Shown in pieces: positions 35,874 through 44,804 of a stretch of 64,000 bases of DNA. Within the stretch, counting starts at the first letter, position 1. Every line of letters begins with the position of its first letter. Source of the stretch: Pelobium manganitolerans. GTDB taxonomy: Bacteria > Bacteroidota > Bacteroidia > Sphingobacteriales > Sphingobacteriaceae. A model generated the notes under the pieces. That model saw nothing but the letters and a program-made list of their open reading frames with translations. It was not told the DNA's origin and did not search any database. The position numbers and the translations under genes are program-made. The DNA is taken from NCBI RefSeq assembly GCF_003609575.1, contig NZ_MBTA01000027.1:240458-304457 (forward strand). Reading direction: 5' to 3'.

Positions 35874-36650
35874 ATGGGAAAAATTTCAGCAAACATCAAA
35901 TTCCTTAGAAAGAAAAAAGGCCTCACGCAGCAACAGTTTGCTGATGAGATGGAAATAAAAAGATCTTTGGTAGGCGCTTATGAAGAAGAACGCGCGGACC
36001 CCAAGTACGACCTTTTGAAAAAGTTTGCCGAATTTTTTGAGGTAAGTATGGATGAGTTAGTGAACGAAACTATTAATGCGCAATGGAAGCCAAAGCCTAA
36101 AGCTGATGGATCTAACGTACGCATACTTAGCATCACGGTAGATAAAGACGACAAAGAAAACATAGAGCTGGTGCCGGTAAAGGCCAGTGCAGGTTATTTA
36201 AACGGCTACGCCGACCCCGAGTTTGTAGCCAGTTTGCCCAAATTTTCTTTGCCGATGTTTAAGCAAGGAACTTACCGTGCTTTTGAAATAAAAGGAGATT
36301 CGATGTTGCCTTTGCCATCTGGCTCCATTATTATTTCGGAGTATGTAGAGAATTGGAACGATTTGAAAGTAGGAGAAACGGCAGTAATCATCAGCAGCAA
36401 CGAAGGTGTTGTATATAAAAGGATAGGCTCAAAAATCAGGGCAGATAAAGGTCTAAAACTAATATCCGACAACCCAGTTTACCAAGCTTACCATATTATG
36501 CCAGAGGAGATTATGGAGATTTGGCGCGCCAAAGCCTACATTTCTACCGAGTTGCCACAACCAACGCCAGAGCCTACTATGGAAAGCTTAACAGCCATGA
36601 TGTCGCAAATGCAACGTTCTATTAGCCAACTGCAACAAGACAAAAATTAA
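35874..36650 (+). CDS. XRE-family regulator with LexA/S24-like C-terminal domain
   Basis: The 258-residue protein has an HTH_3 domain (3-62: LRKKKGLTQQQFADEMEIKR) and an S24 peptidase-like domain (~100-225) with the serine in KGDSMLPLPSGS (Ser143) and the lysine in GVVYKRIG (Lys182). An Ala-Gly pair (106-107, in KASAGYLNGY) is placed like the LexA self-cleavage site. It could act as a damage-responsive repressor. A Q-rich coiled coil ends the protein. Divergent from the GIY-YIG-like gene. Confidence 0.88.
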   Translation: MGKISANIKFLRKKKGLTQQQFADEMEIKRSLVGAYEEERADPKYDLLKKFAEFFEVSMDELVNETINAQWKPKPKADGSNVRILSITVDKDDKENIELVPVKASAGYLNGYADPEFVASLPKFSLPMFKQGTYRAFEIKGDSMLPLPSGSIIISEYVENWNDLKVGETAVIISSNEGVVYKRIGSKIRADKGLKLISDNPVYQAYHIMPEEIMEIWRAKAYISTELPQPTPEPTMESLTAMMSQMQRSISQLQQDKN

Positions 36651-36711
36651 TTTCGGAAGCCTGTTAAACCTTTATTGTTTTTCAAGTTCAAAAAGCAATA
36701 AATCAATAACG

Positions 36712-37059
36712 ATGAAGAAATACATTTTATCTTTTGCGTTGCTTGCATTGGTAAGCACCGCAACCTTGGCCCAAAAGAAAACCGCTGAAGAAAGAGCGCA
36801 GACCGCTACGGAAATGATGGAAAAAAATCTGGGCTTAAACAGCGAACAAAAAACGGCTATTTACAATGCCCAGCTAGAGAAACTTAAAGCGATGGACGCC
36901 CTAAAAGTCGCCGCCGGCAAAGGTAACCAGCCCGATGCAGAACAAGCGAAAGCCATCAGCAAAAAATACAACGAAGTAGTAAAAGCAACGTTAACAGACG
37001 AGCAAAAAGCTAAGCAAAAAGAGCTAAAAGCCCAGCAAGCTGCCACTAAAGCGAACTAA
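36712..37059 (+). CDS. Small exported helical protein (Spy/CpxP-like in style)
   Basis: The 115-residue protein has a signal peptide (MKKYILSFALLALVSTATLA, then Q) and an all-helical, Lys/Ala-rich mature part. EMMEKNLGLNSEQKTAIYNA and ATLTDEQKAKQKELK resemble the LTxxQ repeats of Spy/CpxP periplasmic chaperones. The relationship is a resemblance rather than a clear match. It is preceded by the XRE gene with 61 bases between. Confidence 0.6.
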   Translation: MKKYILSFALLALVSTATLAQKKTAEERAQTATEMMEKNLGLNSEQKTAIYNAQLEKLKAMDALKVAAGKGNQPDAEQAKAISKKYNEVVKATLTDEQKAKQKELKAQQAATKAN

Positions 37060-37103
37060 CCCAAAGGCTATCCAAAAATTAAAAATTTTGTTAGTTAATG
37101 TAT

Positions 37104-37141
37104 CCTCAAAATGCAACCCTAAAGCAGGTTGCATTTTGAGG
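37104..37141 (+). terminator. Long perfect hairpin after the small exported protein gene
   Basis: CCTCAAAATGCAACC and GGTTGCATTTTGAGG form a 15-bp perfect stem with an eight-base loop, 45 bases after the stop codon. The T-run is poor (TTGTAAGG), so it may be a terminator or an mRNA-stabilising hairpin. Confidence 0.6.
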
Positions 37142-37264
37142 TTGTAAGGCTGGCTATGGTTTATTAAAAAGTTCCAATCAAAATTTACTAGTCTTTTTAA
37201 GCCAACTCCTCTTTACCATGGTTTATCTGCTTGCTTTGTAGCATCACCGCTATATACCAGCCAA

Positions 37265-37868
37265 TTAGCTGTCAAAATCTCCCGTTTCATATTTAAATAT
37301 TTCTTTCCCCATTTCTTTGATAAGTTCATCTAATTCTAACGAACAAACGTGGATGAGCGCGTGTAGCTTCTTTATTTCGTCAATCTCGTTAGTGTGGTTG
37401 CATAAATCTACCAAACCTAAAATAGATGCTACCGGCTTCCTTACCGCATGAGAATTGGTCCAGGCAAGTTTTCTTAGTGTATTGGTGTAAGATTTTATTT
37501 TTTCTTCCTTTTCTTTTCGCTCCGTTATCACATTTTGGATGGCGATGTATCGCTCTATTTCATTTTTATCATTGTAAATAGCAGAAAGATTAAATTCTAC
37601 CCAATATTCCTTTCCTGCTTTGGTGTAATTTAATGCCTCAAATGGTACAAAAACATTATTTTTCAAAGACTCCATAACCTTCTCTTGTAGCTTAGGATCC
37701 GTTTTTGGCCCATGTAATATTTCCGGGGTTTTGCCTACTATTTCGTCTAAATTATAGCCTGTAAAATTGGTGAATGCGCTGTTAACCCAGGTAATTTGGC
37801 CCTGAGGATTGGTAATAACAACCATATTGTTAATTCGCTCTATTACCTCGGCAAATTTTTGCTTCTCC
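37265..37868 (-). pseudogene. C-terminal part of a PAS sensor gene split by an insertion
   Basis: The frame is open from a TAG just inside the insertion; codons of the sensor begin at 37868 with EKQKFAEVIERINN and continue through an internal Met into a PAS domain (VVITNPQGQITWVNSAFTNF, then a PAC-like end AIQNVITERKEKE) and a HisKA-like helix with NSHAVRKPVASILGLVDL. There is no ATPase domain. The missing front part (two membrane helices, first PAS, linker) lies at 41117-41773. An internal ATG at 37825 could still give a 186-residue soluble fragment. Confidence 0.8.
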
Positions 37869-38052
37869 TATGTTTGTATAATATAATCTAAGTGAAGAAG
37901 GGCGAGAGCAGATTTTGCTTTAAATAGCCTTATGGTATATTCAAGAAAAGAGACTGCCTCCTCTTCTTTAACCTTTTAGAATCTGAACAGAATGTAAGGA
38001 ATTTACTCATTATTATGAGTCTAATAGCCAGTATATCCAGTCAGGAGAAAAG
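37869..38052 (+). ncRNA. Candidate IS110 bridge RNA region (left non-coding end)
   Basis: The 184 bases between the left end of the insertion and the transposase start are non-coding and rich in local inverted repeats, e.g. AATCT/AGATT around 37886-37916, AGCA/TGCT, and ACTCAT-TATT-ATGAGT near 38005-38022. In IS110-group elements the bridge RNA, which specifies target and donor DNA, is made from this position. Length and structure fit; no covariance support is available here. Confidence 0.45.
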
Positions 38053-39129
38053 ATGAAGGAAGGTTATCACTTACCTAAACCATATAAGATGAAGGTATTA
38101 TTAAAGCAGACAGTAGGAATTGATGTTGCACAAAATGAATTAGTTGTATCGCTTGGTAGAATGGATGAACAGATCAGCATAGAAGTCTATGGCTACAAAG
38201 TATTTCCCAATACTAAAAAAGGGTTTTCAAGTCTTGTATCGTGGGTAAATAAACAGACATCAACTACAACAGAAGTACGGTACGTAATGGAAGCAACAGG
38301 AGTTTACCATGAATCCTTAGCGTACTATCTTTACAGTATTCAAAAACAAGTCAGCATCGTTTTGCCAAACAAGATCAGTAATTATGCAAAAACACTTGAC
38401 ATAAAAACCATTACTGACAAGAGCGCTTCACAAGCGATTGCTAGATTTGGTTTGGAAAGGCAATTGGAACTATGGCAACCTCCTTTAAAAATATTTAATG
38501 ATTTGAGACAGCTTTGTCGGGAACGTGAGCAGCTTGTACATGAGCGTACAATGTTGAAAAATCAACTGCACGCAGAACGTACTTCTGCAACTTCAAGTGA
38601 AAGCTCAGTTAAACGAACTAAAAAAAGAATAGCTCTTATTGATTTGCAGGAAAAGCAGATAAGAGAAGAAATTGCTATCCTTATCAAAGGAGATCAAGCT
38701 CTAGTAGAAAAGATGAAAATAGTATCTTCAATTCCTGGCATTGGAAATCTGACTGCTGTAACCATTATCGCCGAAACCAACGGATTCGAGTTAATAAAGA
38801 ATAAAAGACAGTTGGTTAGTTATGCAGGATTAGATGTAAGAGAAAAGACATCTGGAACTTCAGTGAAATCCAAACCTCGAATTTCCAAGCGGGGTAATAG
38901 GAATTTAAGAAAGGTAATGCACTTTCCAGCATTAGCTGCAATTAGGACTGATGAAAGGTTCAGAGATATTTTCTTAAGAATGGTTTCAAGGCATGGTATC
39001 AAAATGAAGGCTATAGTTGCCATCCAAAGAAAACTGCTAGAATTGACTTTTATATTATGGAAAAACAATTCTTATTATAATTCAGAACACCAGCATCAAA
39101 TCATTCCGTTTCAGGAAGTAGCGATGTAA
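38053..39129 (+). CDS. IS110-family (RNA-guided recombinase) transposase
   Basis: The 358-residue protein has the RuvC-like DEDD_Tnp_IS110 domain (Asp24 in VGIDVAQNEL, Glu80 in YVMEATGVYH, Asp122 in TITDKSAS) and the C-terminal Transposase_20 domain (SSIPGIGNLTAVTIIAE, SYAGLDVREKTSGTSV with the S-G-T-S motif, and KRGNRNLRK). The usual second Asp of the TDxxD motif is Ala125 here, a deviation I recall in some Bacteroidota members. The ATG at 38053 is preceded by an AGGAGA Shine-Dalgarno; a second ATG at 38089 is also possible. The frame is intact. Confidence 0.9.
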   Translation: MKEGYHLPKPYKMKVLLKQTVGIDVAQNELVVSLGRMDEQISIEVYGYKVFPNTKKGFSSLVSWVNKQTSTTTEVRYVMEATGVYHESLAYYLYSIQKQVSIVLPNKISNYAKTLDIKTITDKSASQAIARFGLERQLELWQPPLKIFNDLRQLCREREQLVHERTMLKNQLHAERTSATSSESSVKRTKKRIALIDLQEKQIREEIAILIKGDQALVEKMKIVSSIPGIGNLTAVTIIAETNGFELIKNKRQLVSYAGLDVREKTSGTSVKSKPRISKRGNRNLRKVMHFPALAAIRTDERFRDIFLRMVSRHGIKMKAIVAIQRKLLELTFILWKNNSYYNSEHQHQIIPFQEVAM

Positions 39130-39261
39130 ATAAAGAGAAGCTTAATTCTCTATCGATAATTTGTTTAAGAGGTTGGCTTTAGCTTATAACCCCCGAACCA
39201 TTTTTGGGTTTATTTAAATCTAATATTTAAACTTAGTTTAAAAGTAAAAGGCTGAAATGCA

Positions 39262-39308
39262 TAAAAAAACATCGAAAACCATAGAAAAAATCTGATAGCT
39301 TTCGATGT
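39262..39308 (-). terminator. Terminator of sulP
   Basis: On the minus strand ACATCGAAA and TTTTCGATGT form a 9-bp stem with a long A/T-rich loop, followed by a run of seven T. It lies ~20 bases past the sulP stop and isolates sulP from the converging transposase gene. Confidence 0.7.
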
Positions 39309-39327
39309 AAACTTAAATAGACCAATG

Positions 39328-40863
39328 TTACTTATTAGTCATTACTTTGTAGGTAGGATCTTCGATAATATTCACATCTATAACTGTTTCAGCATTTTTC
39401 AGTAACTGTCTGCAATCTTGGCTTAAATGTCGTAAATGTAGTTTTTTACCTTCCTTGTGATACTTCTCCGTAATTTTATTTAAAGCTTCAATAGCAGACA
39501 TATCAACTACTTTACTTTCCTTAAAATCAATTACAACTTCATTCGGATCATTTAGTACGTCAAATTTTTCAATAAATGCGGCAGTAGAACCAAAGAACAG
39601 CGGTCCAAAAATTTCGTAATGCTTTACACCATCTTCATCTACATACTTTCTTGCACGTATTCGTTTGGCACTTTCCCAGGCAAATACAAGAGCTGAAATA
39701 ACTACACCTATCAAAACGGCTAAAGCTAAGTTGTGTAATAGTACAGTTATAACTGCTACCAGCATACCAATAAAAATGTCGTGTCGAGGCATTTTATTAA
39801 TAATTCGAAAGCTGACCCACTCAAATGTGCCTATAGCTACCATCATCATAACCCCGACTAATGCCGCCATTGGAATTTGTTCTATTACAGGACCTGCAAC
39901 CAGAATGATCAATAAGATTGCTATAGATGCAACTATTGCAGAAAGTCTGGCTCTCCCTCCAGCTCCGATATTCACTAAAGTCTGGGCAACCATTGCACAT
40001 CCACCCATTCCTCCGAAGAAACCGTTGGTGATATTGGCTATGCCCTGTGCGGCAGCCTCACGGTTAGATTGTCCTTTTGTACTAGTTATTTCATCAACCA
40101 TATTAAGCGTTAACAGACTTTCAATCAACCCAACACCTGCCATTACTAAGGCGTAGGGGAAAATAATTTTCAGGGTTTCCAGATTAAACGGTATTTCTGG
40201 AATATGAAATGATGGCAGTGAACCACCTACTGAAGCTATATCAATTACTTTTTTAGTATCAATACCGAAAAAATATACGATACCGAATACAACAATTATC
40301 GCTACTAACGATGCAGGAACCGCCTTTGTAAATTTTGGTAATATAAATACAATTGCTATGGTTAACAACGTCAATCCCGCCATTAAATAGAGGGCAGAAC
40401 CCTGCATCCAACCTTCTATTCCGTTTTCTACTACTTTAAATTGTGCTACCTGTGCCATGAAAATGATTACTGCAAGACCATTTAAAAAACCGTACATTAC
40501 CGGTTGCGGGATCAGGCGTACAAATTTACCAAGTTTAAAAATTCCTACTAAAAATTGCATAAGACCTGCCATTATAACGGCAGCAAAAAGATATTCCACC
40601 CCATGTGATGCTGCCAGTGCAATAAGTACAACAACAGTCGCTCCGGCGCCTCCGGAAACCATTCCAGGTCTGCCCCCTAGAATTGCGGTTACAATACCCA
40701 TTAAAAAGGCTGCATAAAGACCTGTCAATGGCGATAGCCCCGCTAAAATAGCAAACGATAAAGACTCTGGTATCATGGTCATGGCAACTGCAAGACCTGC
40801 AAGAATTTCATTCTTGTAATTAATTTTCTGTTTGAAATCAAACAAATTGATAATTTTCTCCAT
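39328..40863 (-). CDS. SulP-family inorganic anion transporter with STAS domain
   Basis: The 511-residue protein begins with the SulP signature (ILAGLAVAMTMIPESLSFAI, then AGLSPLTGLYAAFLMG) and about 10-12 membrane helices. A conserved block GGMGGCAMVAQTLVNIGAGG follows (~275-295), and a C-terminal STAS domain (~405-500: VIDFKESKVVDMSAIEALNK). SulP proteins carry sulfate, bicarbonate or related anions; substrate not assignable here. It has its own promoter and terminator and lies wholly inside the insertion that splits the PAS gene, so it may be cargo. Confidence 0.92.
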   Translation of the reverse strand: MEKIINLFDFKQKINYKNEILAGLAVAMTMIPESLSFAILAGLSPLTGLYAAFLMGIVTAILGGRPGMVSGGAGATVVVLIALAASHGVEYLFAAVIMAGLMQFLVGIFKLGKFVRLIPQPVMYGFLNGLAVIIFMAQVAQFKVVENGIEGWMQGSALYLMAGLTLLTIAIVFILPKFTKAVPASLVAIIVVFGIVYFFGIDTKKVIDIASVGGSLPSFHIPEIPFNLETLKIIFPYALVMAGVGLIESLLTLNMVDEITSTKGQSNREAAAQGIANITNGFFGGMGGCAMVAQTLVNIGAGGRARLSAIVASIAILLIILVAGPVIEQIPMAALVGVMMMVAIGTFEWVSFRIINKMPRHDIFIGMLVAVITVLLHNLALAVLIGVVISALVFAWESAKRIRARKYVDEDGVKHYEIFGPLFFGSTAAFIEKFDVLNDPNEVVIDFKESKVVDMSAIEALNKITEKYHKEGKKLHLRHLSQDCRQLLKNAETVIDVNIIEDPTYKVMTNK

Positions 40864-40993
40864 AAAAAATTATGTTTAAATATGTAAAATTTGAATAAAA
40901 AGTGGGTACACTGAAGTAAAATCTTCGGGTACGATAAAAAAGCCAATAAATTAAAATTGGGAAAATAAAACAGTTTAGCCTAAGATCAAGGCG

Positions 40994-41040
40994 GCGTAAC
41001 TTGAGATGATATTTGTACTGTTCTTTTCATTGAGTTACGC
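40994..41040 (-). promoter_or_regulatory. Inverted repeat in the sulP leader
   Basis: GCGTAACT (40994-41001) and AGTTACGC (41033-41040) are perfect 8-bp inverted repeats 31 bases apart. They start at the predicted transcription start and lie ~130-175 bases before the sulP ATG, so the leader RNA could fold into a large hairpin, or the repeat could bind a regulator. Confidence 0.4.
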
Positions 41041-41071
41041 AAAAGTACAATTTAAAGTCATTTTACACAAT
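41040..41071 (-). promoter_or_regulatory. Promoter of sulP
   Basis: On the minus strand ATTG (41071-41068), 20 bp, TACTTTTG (41047-41040) fit the Bacteroidota -33/-7 promoter well. Both elements lie inside the insertion, giving a ~170-base leader. Confidence 0.65.
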
Positions 41072-41116
41072 TTATCACTAAATAAAACTAAAAAAATTTG
41101 TTTTACAACACAGAAT

Positions 41117-41773
41117 CTCTTCTGTAGATTGCTTTATTAACATTATGCTGTTTTCCAGTTCTTCTTTCAGGCTCCTTTCTAGTTCATAAGCTTTCTTTAA
41201 TTCGGCTTGGTTTTCAATGGTCAGCGTCACATCCTGCGCCATTACCATCGCACTTTTTCTACCGTTAAATTCTATGCCGTGAGAGGTTATAAAAACCGAA
41301 ATGATTTCTCCGCTTTTTTTTAGGTGACGCCAATAACCAGAGATATTAAATTGTTTAGGCATTTTCGTTGCTGCCTCCAAAACCTTATCTCGGTCTTCCT
41401 CGGGCCGAATATCCAATATCTTCTTCCGCAGAAATTGATCTCTGGTGTAGCCATAATGTCTGATTGCGGCATTATTAACTTCTACAAACTTCAGCGTTTC
41501 CCTGTCGTATATCCACATTGGATTTGGATTAGAGAAAAAAAGCTGCCTATATTGCTTCACTGACCGCGCTAAGGATTTTCTCTCAAACCGGATAATGACA
41601 AAAAAAACAAAGCTGCTGACTACCACGTATAGCACGTCTTTGGCCAGATGAAGATGAGCTTCCTTAACGCCTATCGTAGACGCCGACAGATGGACTAAGC
41701 CGTTGCTAGTTAAAAACCACAGCAGGCTTGTTATTAGATAAATAAATATGACTTTCCAGGGGCTGTTCAACAT
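41117..41773 (-). pseudogene. N-terminal part of the split PAS sensor gene
   Basis: From ATG 41773 the frame codes two membrane helices (FIYLITSLLWFLTSNGLVHL; LYVVVSSFVFFVII), a PAS domain (~75-195: NPMWIYDRETLKFVEVNNAA) and a coiled coil (AYELERSLKEELENSIMLIK). At 41117 it passes into the inserted DNA and ends after 13 foreign codons at 41078. Joined to 37265-37868 it would be a ~417-residue TM-PAS-PAS-HisKA-like protein without an ATPase domain. Confidence 0.8.
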
Positions 41774-42025
41774 AATCGAACTTATCAGTTATGTATCTGG
41801 CAGATGCAACATAACTGCGTTTCTTGTACGGGTTTAAAATAATCTTAGCTCAACTAATCCATAATTGGTGAAAAAACGAACCGCGAAAAGCTGGCAATAT
41901 ACGGTTTATACACCCTAATCCTAACTTAAACAATTACAGATTATATACTCAGGGAAAAATCGGTTAAGCACCTTATCGGGAACATGTAGCCTCTTAACAC
42001 TACCGCTACGGCGCGATACGACTTG

Positions 42026-43375
42026 CTAAATCTCTCGGTTTACATCCCAAGCTTCCAGATAATCCGCTACGCGTTTTACAAACATCCCTCCTAAAGCGCC
42101 GTCGACAATTCGATGATCGTAGGATAAAGAAAGATACATCATATGCCTAATTGCAATTACATCGCCGTAAGCGGTTTCTAAAACTGCAGGTTTCTTTTTG
42201 ATGGCGCCAACAGCCAAAATAGCTACCTGCGGCTGGTTAATAATTGGTGTGCCCATGATATTCCCGAAACCGCCGATATTGGTTAAAGTGAAAGTGCCTC
42301 CCTTTATTTCTTCGGGCTGCAAACGGTTTTCGCGCGCCCGTTTAGCTAAATCGTTCACGGCCTTTGTTAAGCCTACTAGGTTGAGCTGGTCGGCGTTTTT
42401 TATTACCGGCACAATCAAATTGCCATTAGGCAACGCGGCCGCCATACCAATATTTATGTCTTTCTTTTTGATAATTTGATGCCCATTTAAAGAGATATTA
42501 ATCATAGGCATATCTTTAATAGCCTTAGTAACTGCCTCTACAAATACGGGGGTAAAAGTTATTTTTTCGCCTTCACGTTTTTCAAAGCTGGCCTTTACTT
42601 TATCGCGCCAAAGCACCAAGTTGGTTACATCGGCTTCCACAAAAGAAGTTACGTGCGCGGCAACTTCCTTGCTGTGTATCATATGCTCGGATATCATTTT
42701 CCGCATCCGATCCATCTCAACAATTTCGTCTTTCAAAGCCGGAACTTCAACCGGCGCAGGTTTGGGAGCCGTTTCAGTAGCGGTATTTACTACCGGCGCC
42801 CCAGTTTCTTGTTCTGGAGTAGCTGTACCTGCAAAATCCTTCTGTTTTTTATTAGAGATATAAGCCAATAAATCATCTTTGGTAACCCGTCCGTCTGTGC
42901 CAGAACCGTTAATTTCATCCAGTTCGCTTATGCTTATCCCCTCTTCTTGCGCTATGCTTTTCACCAAAGGCGAGTAAAAACGCTCCGAACTGTTGAATGA
43001 GGTTTTAACGGGCTTTTCTTGAGCTTCTTCTTTTTGCGGAACATAAGGAATATCTTCAACCGGGCTTTGTTCAGAATTTTCCGCTAAATCCTCAGAAGCT
43101 TCTTCAGCAACCGCCAGCTGTTTTTGTTGTTCGTCTGCGGTTTCAATTAAAGCAACCACATCTCCAACTTGCGCAACCTGGTTTTCCTCAAACAACTGTT
43201 TCACCAATGTTCCTTGCACAGGAGACGGCACTTCAGAATCTACCTTGTCTGTTGCAATTTCCAGAACACTATCTTCTACATCAACCCGGTCGCCAACTTG
43301 TTTGTTCCATTTAATCACAGTTGCTTCCGCAACGCTTTCTCCCATTTTAGGCAATAAAAGCTCGTATATAGCCAT
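42026..43375 (-). CDS. 2-oxoacid dehydrogenase dihydrolipoyl acyltransferase (E2)
   Basis: The 449-residue protein has one lipoyl domain with the lipoylated lysine Lys44 in EIATDKVDSEV. A subunit-binding domain follows (~130-170: YSPLVKSIAQEEGISISELD), then a catalytic domain ending SLSYDHRIVDGALGG with the active His and Asp. Of the three E2 types the DKVDSE lipoyl motif and overall layout favour the branched-chain enzyme, but 2-oxoglutarate E2 is possible; no E1 or E3 gene is adjacent. Confidence 0.88.
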   Translation of the reverse strand: MAIYELLLPKMGESVAEATVIKWNKQVGDRVDVEDSVLEIATDKVDSEVPSPVQGTLVKQLFEENQVAQVGDVVALIETADEQQKQLAVAEEASEDLAENSEQSPVEDIPYVPQKEEAQEKPVKTSFNSSERFYSPLVKSIAQEEGISISELDEINGSGTDGRVTKDDLLAYISNKKQKDFAGTATPEQETGAPVVNTATETAPKPAPVEVPALKDEIVEMDRMRKMISEHMIHSKEVAAHVTSFVEADVTNLVLWRDKVKASFEKREGEKITFTPVFVEAVTKAIKDMPMINISLNGHQIIKKKDINIGMAAALPNGNLIVPVIKNADQLNLVGLTKAVNDLAKRARENRLQPEEIKGGTFTLTNIGGFGNIMGTPIINQPQVAILAVGAIKKKPAVLETAYGDVIAIRHMMYLSLSYDHRIVDGALGGMFVKRVADYLEAWDVNREI

Positions 43376-43552
43376 GAAGTCTGTTTTATTTTGCTATCAA
43401 AATTAACAATATAATGTTTTTCCTAGCCAAGCAAAGCGTGGTTTTTTTGTTAAGCCTATTTTTTAGCGCAACTAAAAACAGTTTATAAAGCTGATTTTTA
43501 GCTCCATCTTCCTAATCAACCGATGCGGAGTAACGCGAAAAAAAATAAAAAT

Positions 43553-44803
43553 CTAATCTTCCTGTTCTTTTAAAAAGTGAAATAGGAATGTAAAAGCGGC
43601 CATTGTTGCTCTTTCTATATTTTGGATACGATGTTTGCCAAAGGTAAAACGTTTAGCTTTCGCTTGATGTTTATTTGCCACTGCAATCCAAACGGTACCT
43701 ACGGGTTTTTCTTCGCTTCCACCATCCGGACCGGCAATTCCGCTCACTGCAACGGCGTAATCTGATCCAAAATTTTGCACCGCTCCCTCCGCCATCTCCA
43801 ATACAGTTTCTTCACTTACAGCACCAAAACTTTCCAAAGTCTGCTGTTTTACACCTAGTAACTTAGATTTTAAACTGTTTGAGTAGGTAACACCGCCGCC
43901 GACAAAAACTTTTGAGCTCCCGGCATGTTGGGTAATCTGATGCGCAATTTCTCCGCCTGTACAACTTTCGGCCAACGAAAGCGTTAGGCCTTTTTGAGCC
44001 ATTTTATCCAAAATCACTTTTTCGATAGGTAAATCTCCTTTCGTGATGCAAGCTTCCGGCACTGTTGCCATAATTTCATCAGCAAAAGCATCAAGCTCTG
44101 CCATCAAAACTGGCGAAGCTTCTAAAGTGGTGCTCAAACGCAAACGTACGGAGCCCAGTTTTGGCAAGTAGGCCAATTTGATATAAGCAGGCAAACGTTC
44201 TTCTATGGCTGTCAATTTCTCGGCTAAAAAAGATTCGCCCAAACCGGCGGTGAGAATGGTTTGGTGATAAATTGCCGGCAACTGGTATTGCTGTTTAATC
44301 AAGGGCAAAACCGAAGCTGTCATCAGATGCTTCATTTCATGCGGAACACCGGGCATTGAAATAAAAAGTTTGGTCCCTTTGCGGAAAAGCATCCCTGGCG
44401 CAGTGCCTACCTGGTTTAAAATAGGTGTGCATACCTTTGGCACCAAAGCTTGTTGCCTATTAACCTCCAGCAAGGGGCGGTTGTATTTGGCGAAAATTTG
44501 TTCCACTACTTTCAAGCTTTCATCGTGCGTCACAAACTCATCGCAATCAAAATATTTAGCTAAGGTTTTTTTGGTGATATCATCTTTAGTTGGGCCTAAA
44601 CCTCCGGTTATTAAAACTAAATCGGCACGCGTTTCGGCATCGGCTAAAGCTGCTAAAATATGCGCCTCGTCATCAGAAACAGAGCTAATCTGTTTGACCT
44701 TGACGCCTATTTCATTTAAAACTACGGCCATCCAGGCCGAGTTGGTGTCCACAATTTGGCCAATTAAAATCTCATCGCCAATGGTAATCAGTTCTGCCTG
44801 CAT
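43553..44803 (-). CDS. cinA: CinA-family nicotinamide-nucleotide amidase
   Basis: The 416-residue protein joins a MoCF-like domain (~1-170: ITIGDEILIGQIVDTNSAWM, TGGLGPTKDDITK) with a CinA C-terminal amidase domain (~255-415: LAESCTGGEIAHQITQHAGS, then VSGIAGPDGGSEEKPVGTVW). The latter deamidates nicotinamide mononucleotide; competence linkage is historical. The lptD-like gene stop is one base upstream, so the two are cotranscribed. Confidence 0.92.
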   Translation of the reverse strand: MQAELITIGDEILIGQIVDTNSAWMAVVLNEIGVKVKQISSVSDDEAHILAALADAETRADLVLITGGLGPTKDDITKKTLAKYFDCDEFVTHDESLKVVEQIFAKYNRPLLEVNRQQALVPKVCTPILNQVGTAPGMLFRKGTKLFISMPGVPHEMKHLMTASVLPLIKQQYQLPAIYHQTILTAGLGESFLAEKLTAIEERLPAYIKLAYLPKLGSVRLRLSTTLEASPVLMAELDAFADEIMATVPEACITKGDLPIEKVILDKMAQKGLTLSLAESCTGGEIAHQITQHAGSSKVFVGGGVTYSNSLKSKLLGVKQQTLESFGAVSEETVLEMAEGAVQNFGSDYAVAVSGIAGPDGGSEEKPVGTVWIAVANKHQAKAKRFTFGKHRIQNIERATMAAFTFLFHFLKEQED

Positions 44804-44804
44804 G

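Larger units (their letters stand above)
37869..41116. mobile_element. ~3.25 kb insertion: IS110-family transposase plus SulP transporter
   Basis: The segment separates two halves of one PAS gene. Removing 37869-41116 joins the halves in frame across the shared trinucleotide CTC (37866-37868 and 41117-41119), to read STEEKQKFAEVIERINN. The ends are weakly inverted (CTATGTTTGTA at the left; CTGTGTTGTA reading inward from the right). It contains a 184-bp non-coding left end, an IS110-type transposase (plus), a terminator, a sulP gene (minus) and the sulP promoter. IS110 elements recombine at a short core without ordinary duplications, so CTC or a CT core are both possible readings. Whether both genes arrived together is inference. 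Confidence 0.65.

Noticed and set aside
38053..39129. IS110 element as a plain insertion ending right after the transposase
   Set aside because: The right half of the interrupted PAS gene does not resume until 41117, so a simple IS alone does not explain the break; kept as an alternative two-step history only.
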